A DNA stretch of 64,000 nt, from contig JBAZPI010000001.1 in the NCBI GenBank assembly GCA_041648305.1, positions 86,563-150,562 on the forward strand. Reading direction: 5' to 3'. Below are positions 1-6,898 of the stretch, in pieces (the stretch's first letter is position 1; each line of letters starts with the position of its first letter). Both the position numbers and the translations under genes were made by a program. The notes beneath the pieces were generated by a model. The model was not told the DNA's origin and did not search any database. It worked only from the letters and a program-made list of their open reading frames with translations. The stretch comes from JABILX01 sp041648305 (GTDB lineage Bacteria > Patescibacteriota > Gracilibacteria > UBA1369 > LOWO2-01-FULL-3).

Positions 1-1
1 G

Positions 2-1312
2 ATATATGGAGGTTTAGCGAATACCTGGGACTACGGACCATACGGAATATTGCTCAAAAAAAATATAAAGGACCTGTGGTGGCATACCTTCGTCACAAGT
101 CGTGAAAACATAGTTGGATTGGACTCGGCAGTTCTATTAAATCCCACCGTATGGGAAGCGTCAGGACATCTGGAATCATTCAGCGATCCATTGATGGACT
201 GCAAAAAATGCAAGGAAAGAGTAAGGGGCGACAAATTAATAGAGGAACGTCTAGGCGTTGAAGCAGCAGCCGGTAAATCACTGCAAGAAATTGGCAAGAT
301 TATTAAGAAAGAAAAGCTTGCATGTCCAAAATGCGGAGCATGTGACTTCACTGAAGCGAGATCTTTCAATTTGATGTTTAAAACCCATCTTGGAGTCCTT
401 GAAAAAGAAACCATCCCCGTATACATGCGCCCGGAAACAGCGCAGGGAATATTTGTGAATTTCAAGAACATAATCCAAACATGCAGGGTCAGAGTCCCTT
501 TCGGGATTGCTCAAATAGGAAAAGCGTTCAGGAATGAAATCACTCCCGGGAACTTCACGTACAGAACCAGGGAATTCGAACAAATGGAACTAGAATATTT
601 CATTAAACCAAACGATAAAAAAGAAACGCTAAAAGTATTTAAAGAATGGGAAAAAGATTGTTTCGATTGGTTCTTGTCACTTGGGATAAAAAAAGAAAAT
701 CTACGCTTCCGCGAACACGAGAAAAAAGAACTATCCCACTACTCAAGCATGACAGTCGACGTAGAATACAAATTTTCATTTGGCTGGGGCGAACTTATGG
801 GACTCGCTGATAGAGGACAATTCGATTTAACTCAACACGAGAAATACTCAAAACAAGATCTCAAATATCAAGATCCTATGACCAACGAGAAATATCTGCC
901 GGCAGTCATAGAACCATCATTCGGCGTTGATAGAACACTTCTCACAGTTTTGCTGGACGCATACGACGAAGACGAAATAGGTGGCGAAAAAAGAGTTGTA
1001 ATGAGATTCTCTCCCAAAACAGCCCCAATAAAAGTCGCAATTCTTCCTCTGATGAAAAAAGAAGAGCTCACCAAGGTCGCAAGAAAGATATTCAAAGATC
1101 TTTTAGATCATTTCGCTGTCGAATACGACGAATCGGGAGCTATAGGCAAAAGATATCGCCGCCAGGATGAAATAGGCACGCCATTTGCCATAACGGTAGA
1201 TTACGACACATTGGAAGACAACACGGTGACTTTGCGAGATCGCGACACAACCAAGCAAAAAAGAGTGAAAATCGAAGATCTGAGGGAAAAGATAGGAAAA
1301 GCAGTGGATTAG
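2..1312 (+). CDS. glyS: glycyl-tRNA synthetase, class II (5' end outside window)
   Basis: Charges tRNA-Gly with glycine in the cytoplasm. The frame is open from base 2 (reading IYGGLANTWDYGPYG), so the gene starts before the window and the TTG at 50 is not its start. A Zn-ribbon-like pair (CKKC, CPKCGA) lies near the visible N-terminus. Class II motif 2 follows (FRNEITPGNF ... REFEQMELEYF), then motif 3 (EPSFGVDRTLL). The anticodon-binding domain at the C-terminus carries APIKVAILPL and RYRRQDEIGTPFAITVD. This is the single-chain dimeric GlyRS type, not the GlyQ/GlyS tetramer. No in-frame defect is visible in the part present. Confidence 0.96.
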   Translation: MYGGLANTWDYGPYGILLKKNIKDLWWHTFVTSRENIVGLDSAVLLNPTVWEASGHLESFSDPLMDCKKCKERVRGDKLIEERLGVEAAAGKSLQEIGKIIKKEKLACPKCGACDFTEARSFNLMFKTHLGVLEKETIPVYMRPETAQGIFVNFKNIIQTCRVRVPFGIAQIGKAFRNEITPGNFTYRTREFEQMELEYFIKPNDKKETLKVFKEWEKDCFDWFLSLGIKKENLRFREHEKKELSHYSSMTVDVEYKFSFGWGELMGLADRGQFDLTQHEKYSKQDLKYQDPMTNEKYLPAVIEPSFGVDRTLLTVLLDAYDEDEIGGEKRVVMRFSPKTAPIKVAILPLMKKEELTKVARKIFKDLLDHFAVEYDESGAIGKRYRRQDEIGTPFAITVDYDTLEDNTVTLRDRDTTKQKRVKIEDLREKIGKAVD

Positions 1313-1367
1313 CAGACACCGAAGATGTCCATTCTACATATATCTTCTATTACCCACCTCGCCTGGA

Positions 1368-1446
1368 TTTCCCCGGGATTTTCCCCGGGGAAAAGTTTAC
1401 AGATTAGATTTTACAGGTTAAACCGTTTCCTCGGGATTTTCCCCCC
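1368..1446. repeat. GC-rich palindrome and direct repeat after glyS
   Basis: Bases 1379-1394 are a perfect 16-bp palindrome (TTTTCCCC/GGGGAAAA). The stretch TTTCCCCGGGATTTTCCCC (from 1368) recurs imperfectly at 1426-1446, 58 bases later, matching at about 18 of 21 positions. It lies in the 197-base gap between glyS and the next gene. There is no U-run after it, so it is not a textbook terminator, but it could still fold in the glyS transcript. Function unknown. Confidence 0.5.
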
Positions 1447-1451
1447 TCCTC

Positions 1452-1480
1452 TTGATAAAACCTCCTATTTCTGGTAAAAT
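1452..1480 (+). promoter_or_regulatory. sigma-70-like promoter for the coupling ATPase
   Basis: TTGATA at 1452-1457, a 17-base spacer and TAAAAT at 1475-1480, with a TGG extended -10 just before it. Transcription would start near 1487, about 23 bases upstream of the ATG at 1510. No Shine-Dalgarno sequence is evident in that leader. Confidence 0.65.
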
Positions 1481-1509
1481 ATTAGGATAAAATTAAAAAT
1501 AAATACGAA

Positions 1510-4254
1510 ATGGCTGACTTCTTGAAGATGATAGGGGATTTCATTGCTGATAATCCGTGGTGGACTATTTTGGGGATAATTGGATTTATCATACTTTTAA
1601 GCAGCGGCTTAAGGCTTTTAAGAAGGGTATACGCTGCAAGATCCTTTAAAAACAGAATCTTCTTCAGAATAACCATGCCACGAGAAGATTCCCATAAGGA
1701 TAAAGAAAAAGAGACGGAAAAAGACTTCAGAGAAAAAATCTCGGTAATGGCACAATTTTATAGGAACCTCGAAGAAACCAGCGAAATGAATTTATGGAAT
1801 ATTATCAAAACAAAACTGTTGAAAAACAACGTGTTCTCACTTGAACTTGTCGCGGAACAAAAAGTTGTGAATTTCTACGTATCAAGCCCGAAATACTACT
1901 CAGACATAGTCGAAAAACAGATAACTTCATATTATCCGGACGCGGAAGTTATCCAAGTGGAACCATACAAGCACCTGCCGGAAGGGAACAAAATGAAAGG
2001 ATATTACGCGTACCTGGAAAAACCATATTGGTTCCCAATAAAAACCTTTAAAAAAATCGAAAACGACCCATTGAATGATCTGTCAAACATCTTCTCAAAC
2101 ATGAAAGAGGAAGAAACAGCTGTTTACCAGCTTGTGATCAGACCAAGAGACGGTAAATGGCAAAAAAGAGCGGAAAAACAGGGTAGTAGCTACTTTCAAG
2201 GCGGCAAAACAAGTAGGCTCTCAGGGATTCCAGTATTAGGGAAATTATTCGCAATATTGGCGGGAATAGTCGGAGGATATGAAAAATATAAACAACACGC
2301 CCCAAAAGAAGATGTCCAAGCCGGATACGTAAGAATGCTCCAAACAAAAGAAGAGGTTGCGAAAAGTATAGGAGAAAAAGCCCAACAGGCTGGATTCGAT
2401 ACAGTATTAAGGATTTTGGCAACAGCCAAAACCGAAGAAAGAGCGGAAAATATATGCAATAACATGGTTGTTGGATTAAACCTTTTTAAGGATCCATCCA
2501 TGAACTTCTTCCAAACTAAAAGATTGTTCTTCATCGACAGTTTGAACGACAAATTAATGTTAAGAAACTTCGAAAAAAGATTTTTGGCGAAAGGCTTCCC
2601 GTTCACAAACGAGAAGATGTCTATATTGGCAGAAGACGAACTTGCGAGTTTATTCCATTTTCCACACAGTAAATACAACACAAGCCCGACCATTCGATGG
2701 CTTTTATACAAAGTTTTGCCGGCCCCGACAGATGCTCCTCAAGAGGGTATTTTGCTCGGCAGAAATGTTTATCGCGGCAGATCAATGGATATTCACTTCG
2801 CGGACAAAGACAGATCCCGCCATCACTACGTAATTGGTAAATCTGGTACCGGTAAATCAAATTTCCTTTCGTTTATGGCACGTCAGGACATTCAGGCGGG
2901 AAAGGGTATATGCGTGATCGATCCTCATGGAGATTTGATAGAAGAAATTATTCAATTCGTACCAAAAGAGCGCGCAAAAGACGTAATAATATTCGATCCA
3001 TCCGATACGGAAAGACCGATGGGGTTGAATATTCTCGAGGCGGGAACACCGGCAGAGATGGATCTTGCCTCAAGCCAGGCAACAGAAATCTTCATCAAAC
3101 TTTTTGGCGACGAAATTTTCGGCCCGCGAATTCAGCACTACTTCCGCAATGGATGCTTGACTTTGATGGAAGATAAAGACGAAGGAGCCACTCTCATCGA
3201 CGTCCCCCGTATCTTTGTAGATGAAGAATTTATGAGATACAAAGTGAAAAAAGTCACAAATCCCGTCGTAAAATCTTTCTGGAAAAACGAATACGCAAAC
3301 ACCGGAGCCCGCGAGCGTGAAGAGATGATTCCGTATTTCAGTGCGAAGTTCGGTCCGTTCATCACGAACTCGATTATGCGCAACACAATCGGCCAGACGA
3401 AATCGGCATTCAACTTCCGTGAAATAATGGATACGGGAAAAATTCTGCTGGTTAAATTGTCAAAGGGTAAAATTGGAGATTTAAATACGCAACTTCTCGG
3501 ATTGGTTATGGTGGCTAGAATCCAAATGGCAGCCATGAGCCGCACCGACATACTGGAAAAAGATCGTCGTGATTTCTACCTGTACGTGGACGAGTTCCAG
3601 AGCTTCGCAACCGACAGTTTCTGCTCAATCCTTTCAGAAGCGAGAAAATATCACCTCTGTTTGATAATGGCTCATCAGTACATAAATCAGTTGGTAACAT
3701 CAAAATTTGGCGTAACTTCAACTCAAATTAGAGATGCTGTATTTGGTAACGTCGGCTCACTAAGCTCATTTAAAGTTGGCGCGGACGACGCCGAATACTT
3801 GGCAAAAGAATTTGCGCCGTTGATAACGGAACAGGATTTGGTGGGGATTTCGAATTACAAACAATATGTAAGACTCAACATTAACAACACTACCTCGAGA
3901 CCGTTCTCGATGGACACAATATACGACATGAAGGGTGCTAGCGAGAAAGTGGGTAAAATAGTAAAAGAATACTCCCGAATGAAACATGGTCGAAAGAAAG
4001 CGTTTGTGGACCAAGAAATAACAGCTAGAATCGGCATAAGCGTGGACGACGAAGCCGTAGACGTATCAAAACTTCCAAGTCTCCCAAACCAAACCCAGGC
4101 GGGAAACCCAATGGCGAAAATTCTCGCACAGGCAAAAGAAGAAGCGGGCAAGCCACAACAGGCGCCTCAGCAGACACCGCAGGTGTCAATTCCTACTCCT
4201 GCCGCGCCAGCAGCGCCAGCCGCTCCAACCGCCCCAGCCACGAGCGATAAATAG
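1510..4254 (+). CDS. membrane-anchored VirD4/TraG-like coupling ATPase
   Basis: A 914-residue protein with one membrane segment at about residues 14-37, a long middle region, then a P-loop ATPase. Walker A is GKSGTGKS at 443-450, followed by CVIDPHGDLIEEI. Walker B is YLYVDEFQSFA with Asp694-Glu695. This is the architecture of HerA/VirD4/TraG coupling proteins, which move DNA or protein at the membrane. The tail from about residue 880 is rich in Pro and Ala. It is transcribed alone from its own promoter, with no relaxase or VirB4 beside it. A VirB2-like protein is encoded 30 kb away at 34473. Its role in DNA transfer, uptake or secretion cannot be told from sequence alone. Confidence 0.8.
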   Translation: MADFLKMIGDFIADNPWWTILGIIGFIILLSSGLRLLRRVYAARSFKNRIFFRITMPREDSHKDKEKETEKDFREKISVMAQFYRNLEETSEMNLWNIIKTKLLKNNVFSLELVAEQKVVNFYVSSPKYYSDIVEKQITSYYPDAEVIQVEPYKHLPEGNKMKGYYAYLEKPYWFPIKTFKKIENDPLNDLSNIFSNMKEEETAVYQLVIRPRDGKWQKRAEKQGSSYFQGGKTSRLSGIPVLGKLFAILAGIVGGYEKYKQHAPKEDVQAGYVRMLQTKEEVAKSIGEKAQQAGFDTVLRILATAKTEERAENICNNMVVGLNLFKDPSMNFFQTKRLFFIDSLNDKLMLRNFEKRFLAKGFPFTNEKMSILAEDELASLFHFPHSKYNTSPTIRWLLYKVLPAPTDAPQEGILLGRNVYRGRSMDIHFADKDRSRHHYVIGKSGTGKSNFLSFMARQDIQAGKGICVIDPHGDLIEEIIQFVPKERAKDVIIFDPSDTERPMGLNILEAGTPAEMDLASSQATEIFIKLFGDEIFGPRIQHYFRNGCLTLMEDKDEGATLIDVPRIFVDEEFMRYKVKKVTNPVVKSFWKNEYANTGAREREEMIPYFSAKFGPFITNSIMRNTIGQTKSAFNFREIMDTGKILLVKLSKGKIGDLNTQLLGLVMVARIQMAAMSRTDILEKDRRDFYLYVDEFQSFATDSFCSILSEARKYHLCLIMAHQYINQLVTSKFGVTSTQIRDAVFGNVGSLSSFKVGADDAEYLAKEFAPLITEQDLVGISNYKQYVRLNINNTTSRPFSMDTIYDMKGASEKVGKIVKEYSRMKHGRKKAFVDQEITARIGISVDDEAVDVSKLPSLPNQTQAGNPMAKILAQAKEEAGKPQQAPQQTPQVSIPTPAAPAAPAAPTAPATSDK

Positions 4255-4289
4255 CTTGAACTTTAGGCCCCCGAAATGGGAGAATCCCA

Positions 4290-5414
4290 GTGATGGAAAA
4301 TAACACTTTAAAAGCAATCCTCGTTGATGTTGTTCCTCATGGGACTTCTACGATAAAAGCGCAAACAAATCTCGATGAACTAAACAGTTTGGTAAACACG
4401 CTGGGTGGAATAACGATAAAGAAAGTTATTCAAAAACGTGGACGCCCATCAGCCAAAACATTTCTAGGATCGGGAAAAACGCAAGAAGTCGCAGAGTTCG
4501 TCAAAATCCTCCATACAAATGTCGTAATCTTCAACAACATCCTGAAGCCGAATCAGGTACTGCATCTCACTGCGATCCTAAAAACAAAAGTTTGGGACAG
4601 AGTTGATTTAATACTGAAAATATTTGAAAAACACGCAACAACCAGAGAATCCAAGCTTCAAATCAATTTGGCAAAGCTATATCACGAATTCCCGAAATTA
4701 TACGGGAAAGGATATGCAATTGGAGAGTATGGGAGAGGAGTGGCCTTTTCGCAGCAAACAGGCGGAGGGGCAGGAAAGACCGGTGTGCGCGGACCCGGAG
4801 AAAAATACCTGGAACAGAGAAAGCGTCACCTACGCAGACAAATAAAGATCTCCGAAGATCAGCTGGAAGTAATTAAAAGACAAAGGAAATCCCAACGCGA
4901 AGTTCGTAAACGTAAAAATCTTAAGACAATCGCAATCGTCGGATACACAAATAGCGGCAAATCGACGCTTCTCAAGGCTCTGACTGGCAAAAAAGAGGTT
5001 TATATCGCTGACGAGCTATTCGCTACTCTGGATACGAAAATAGGGGATATGTATTTGCAGCAATACGGCACAGTCCTCGTTGCGGACACGATAGGTTTCA
5101 TAAAGGATCTCCCTCCATTTCTGATTAAATCTTTTCTTGCGACTCTCGAAGAGGTGAAAGAGGCGGATTTGATACTACATGTTATCGACATTTCCGATCC
5201 GAGAGTACTCGAGAAAATCAAAGTCGTTGAAAAAATCCTCGAAGAACTTGGATGCGGCGAAAAGCCAAGAATAAATGTTCTAAATAAAATCGACGAAGTC
5301 CATAGGAAACGTTTTCGCAAACTGCCAGGAAATTCCATAGCAATATCAGCACTAAAAAAACAAGGGGTAGGAGATTTGATTGAAAAAATTAAGAATTATT
5401 TAAGAAAAATGTAA
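4290..5414 (+). CDS. hflX: ribosome-associated GTPase HflX
   Basis: A 374-residue HflX-family GTPase, which in other bacteria binds the 50S subunit and splits stalled or heat-damaged ribosomes. The N-terminal HflX domain has the Gly-rich motif YGRGVAFSQQTGGGAG and GPGEKYLEQRKRHLRRQI. The G domain has G1 GYTNSGKS (218-225), G3 DTIGF, G4 NKID and a G5 ISAL. GTG at 4290 and ATG at 4293 are both possible starts; GGGAG at 4278-4282 supports either. It follows the ATPase by 35 bases and may be read from the same transcript. Confidence 0.94.
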   Translation: MMENNTLKAILVDVVPHGTSTIKAQTNLDELNSLVNTLGGITIKKVIQKRGRPSAKTFLGSGKTQEVAEFVKILHTNVVIFNNILKPNQVLHLTAILKTKVWDRVDLILKIFEKHATTRESKLQINLAKLYHEFPKLYGKGYAIGEYGRGVAFSQQTGGGAGKTGVRGPGEKYLEQRKRHLRRQIKISEDQLEVIKRQRKSQREVRKRKNLKTIAIVGYTNSGKSTLLKALTGKKEVYIADELFATLDTKIGDMYLQQYGTVLVADTIGFIKDLPPFLIKSFLATLEEVKEADLILHVIDISDPRVLEKIKVVEKILEELGCGEKPRINVLNKIDEVHRKRFRKLPGNSIAISALKKQGVGDLIEKIKNYLRKM

Positions 5415-5423
5415 GAAAAAATT

Positions 5424-5443
5424 AAACTCGATTTAAGTTTTTT
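5424..5443 (+). terminator. possible weak terminator after hflX
   Basis: AAACT (5424-5428) and AGTTT (5436-5440) can pair and run into a T tract. The stem is short and AT-rich, so the call is tentative. Confidence 0.3.
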
Positions 5444-5463
5444 GTAAGGTTCATATGCTAAAA

Positions 5464-5493
5464 TTGATTTGATTTTTTTAATATATTTATATA
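5464..5493 (+). promoter_or_regulatory. promoter for the RHH-type small gene
   Basis: TTGATT at 5464-5469, an 18-base spacer and TATATA at 5488-5493. Transcription would begin near 5500, downstream of the most upstream possible start (5469), which favours translation from ATG 5529 or ATG 5502. Confidence 0.5.
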
Positions 5494-5528
5494 TCACATT
5501 TATGAATTATAAATATAACTTATACATA

Positions 5529-5768
5529 ATGAAACCCACTATAACATTCACTAGCACACTCCCTGCTAATTTAATGTCTTGGCTTACGAAACAAGCCGAA
5601 AAAGAAAATACGACAAAAAGAGCAGTAATAGAACAAGCTCTGAAAATTTACCAAGATGAAACAAAAAGGGAAGAATTAGAAGAAACTTTCAAAAGAGCTT
5701 CCAAGGATAAAGACATGCTAGAAATGGCTGAAGAAGGCATGGACGATTATTATGAACAATTAAATTAG
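5529..5768 (+). CDS. ribbon-helix-helix (CopG-like) small protein, antitoxin-like
   Basis: About 79 residues. The N-terminus (TITFTSTLPANLMSWL) looks like an RHH beta strand, followed by the helical stretch TKRAVIEQALKIYQDE, as in CopG/MetJ-type DNA-binding antitoxins. The rest is acidic and helical (EEGMDDYYEQLN), as in a toxin-binding tail. ATG 5529 is preferred over the longer frame from 5469 because the predicted promoter lies inside that extension and the RHH fold starts here. A MazF-like C-terminal remnant lies about 0.8 kb downstream and could be what is left of a partner. The toxin-antitoxin link is inferred. Confidence 0.6.
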   Translation: MKPTITFTSTLPANLMSWLTKQAEKENTTKRAVIEQALKIYQDETKREELEETFKRASKDKDMLEMAEEGMDDYYEQLN

Positions 5769-5795
5769 ATAGCCGAAACATCTTTAATTTTTTAC

Positions 5796-5801
5796 TATAA
5801 T
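5796..5801 (+). promoter_or_regulatory. -10 element just before the pentapeptide-like gene
   Basis: TATAAT sits only four bases before the ATG at 5806. A good -35 is not evident. If used, the mRNA would be leaderless. Confidence 0.35.
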
Positions 5802-5805
5802 TACC

Positions 5806-6120
5806 ATGAAACAACTCAACGAAAAAGACTTTGAACAAGCCCTTAACAAAACATTAATTACAGGAACGTATATTTTCAATACAAGTTATGTTCTCGATTA
5901 CTCATTCAAGAAATTACATTTCCAAAATTTAAGAATAATAAATGGAAGTTTCACTGACAGTCTTTTTCAAAATTGCAAATTTATAAATGTAATTTTTGAA
6001 TCCGTACATTTGGATGAATGTGATTTTAAAAACTGTCATTTCGAAAATGCAATCTTCAAAAATTGTACAACTGAAAATATTCAATTTATCGAGTGTAATA
6101 ATATGCCAAATATTATGTAG
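5806..6120 (+). CDS. pentapeptide-repeat-like small protein
   Basis: 104 residues. From about residue 35 there is a degenerate five-residue rhythm with Phe, Leu or Ile and Cys/Asn positions (LHFQN, GSFTD, SLFQN, CKFIN, CDFKN, CHFEN, AIFKN). This is what a short right-handed quadrilateral beta-helix would look like. There is no signal peptide or membrane segment. It lies 37 bases after the RHH gene in the same small accessory pocket. Pentapeptide proteins can mimic DNA (for example Qnr on gyrase), but nothing here shows such a target. Confidence 0.55.
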   Translation: MKQLNEKDFEQALNKTLITGTYIFNTSYVLDYSFKKLHFQNLRIINGSFTDSLFQNCKFINVIFESVHLDECDFKNCHFENAIFKNCTTENIQFIECNNMPNIM

Positions 6121-6125
6121 AATTT

Positions 6126-6166
6126 CACTGTAAGAGCTTGTTCGAAATGAACAATTTTTTACAGTG
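6126..6166. repeat. long imperfect hairpin upstream of the GC-rich gene
   Basis: Outer arms CACTGTAA (6126-6133) and TTACAGTG (6159-6166), inner arms TTGTTC (6138-6143) and GAACAA (6149-6154), loop GAAAT. Most of the intervening bases can pair with G-U wobbles, giving a nearly continuous 18-position stem. TTGTTC and TACAGT inside it are 16 bases apart and could also act as a promoter for the gene at 6202. It marks the left edge of the compositional change. Confidence 0.55.
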
Positions 6167-6201
6167 GGGAATGTCTACATCACAACAACAAGGAGATTCC
6201 A

Positions 6202-6447
6202 ATGGCACTGCTCCGTGAAAAACGACCAGATGGAACGTTCCTCGTCTGGCATGACGGTGACAACATGCACCAGAACCACTGGCACATCGCCCCCGATGGC
6301 ACGCTGCTCTCGGTGAAAGAAGGAGGTGACTACAAGTACAAGCGTAGCGACGTTCGGAAGAGCATCACAACCGTGACTGGCTTCAACTGGAATCATGGCT
6401 GGAAAGATCTGGGACACAACATGGAAACCAACGACCCGGACTGGTAG
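6202..6447 (+). CDS. GC-rich orphan protein, 81 aa, foreign-looking
   Basis: No family recognised. The protein is rich in His, Trp and Asp (WHDGDNMHQNHWHIAPDG, FNWNHGWKDLGH) and shows no membrane segment. I counted 134 G or C in 246 bases (54.5%), clearly above the AT-rich neighbours, and third positions are strongly G/C. It also has a strong Shine-Dalgarno AAGGAG (6190-6195) six bases before the ATG, unlike most genes here. A hairpin lies upstream and a GC-rich hairpin downstream. Together these suggest a recently acquired one-gene cassette, perhaps from a phage or plasmid. Confidence 0.6.
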   Translation: MALLREKRPDGTFLVWHDGDNMHQNHWHIAPDGTLLSVKEGGDYKYKRSDVRKSITTVTGFNWNHGWKDLGHNMETNDPDW

Positions 6448-6491
6448 ACGTCCACACCGACTGATGTAAGACATTCCTCCACCCCACATTC

Positions 6492-6519
6492 GAGGGCTTT
6501 CTGTAAAAAGAAAGCCCTC
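6492..6519 (+). terminator. stem-loop after the GC-rich gene
   Basis: GAGGGCTTTC (6492-6501) pairs perfectly with GAAAGCCCTC (6510-6519) across an 8-base loop. The following bases are pyrimidine-rich (CTCTCCTT) rather than a clean U-run. It likely terminates the 6202 gene and has the same GC-rich character. Confidence 0.5.
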
Positions 6520-6553
6520 CTCTCCTTAAAAAATAAAGGATACATCCGTATAA

Positions 6554-6715
6554 CTTGAGAAAAACAAAACAAATAACCTGGATCAAGATTCGGAAATAAT
6601 AACATTCCAACCAAGAACAATCTCAAAAGGGAGACTTATTAAGAAAATCGGGAGAATAACCGAAGAGGAATTAAAAAAAACGATCAGCGGACTGATATGC
6701 GTGCTGAGCTACTAA
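6554..6715 (+). pseudogene. MazF/PemK-like toxin C-terminal remnant
   Basis: The frame is open from 6554 (just after a TAA) to the TAA at 6713-6715 and has no usable start codon. It reads ITFQPRTISKGRLIKKIGRITEEELKKT and ends in a short hydrophobic helix. This resembles the C-terminal part of MazF/PemK toxins (pattern RTxSKxRLIxKIGxxxEEEL). The N-terminal half of a MazF is absent. The fragment lies between the GC-rich cassette and the tRNA, so it is probably a decayed toxin. Its former antitoxin could be the RHH gene at 5529, but that is inference. Confidence 0.5.
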
Positions 6716-6723
6716 TACAAACC

Positions 6724-6800
6724 TGGTAGCAGGAGGCGGGATCGAACCGCCGACCTCGGGCTTATGAGTCCCGCGCTCTGACCAACTGAGCTATCCTGCC
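6724..6800 (-). tRNA. tRNA-Met (CAT anticodon), elongator type or Ile2
   Basis: Read on the minus strand, a 77-base cloverleaf starting GGCAGGA and ending TCCTGCT-ACCA, with CCA encoded. D arm GCTC/GAGC, anticodon loop CTCATAA, T arm GGCGG/CCGCC. Pair 1-72 is G-U, and 31-39 is an A-G mismatch. It lacks the C1-A72 mismatch of the initiator at 8518. An elongator tRNA-Met is most likely; a lysidine-type tRNA-Ile2 with the same CAT anticodon cannot be excluded. Confidence 0.92.
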
Positions 6801-6898
6801 TAGAGCGAACAGAATGCAATTCTGATTCGCTCAACACCTAAAAAGGTATTGAACTCACTCGTTCTTTTACCAAGAAAATAACATAAAATCAAGTAAAA

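Noticed and set aside
6175..6626. Minus-strand open frames opposite the GC-rich gene
   Set aside because: They have no start context and cover the plus-strand gene, hairpin and MazF remnant; they are shadows.
5415..6723. Complete mobile element
   Set aside because: No transposase, integrase, target-site duplication or matching terminal repeats were found, although the pocket ends at a tRNA gene and looks accessory.
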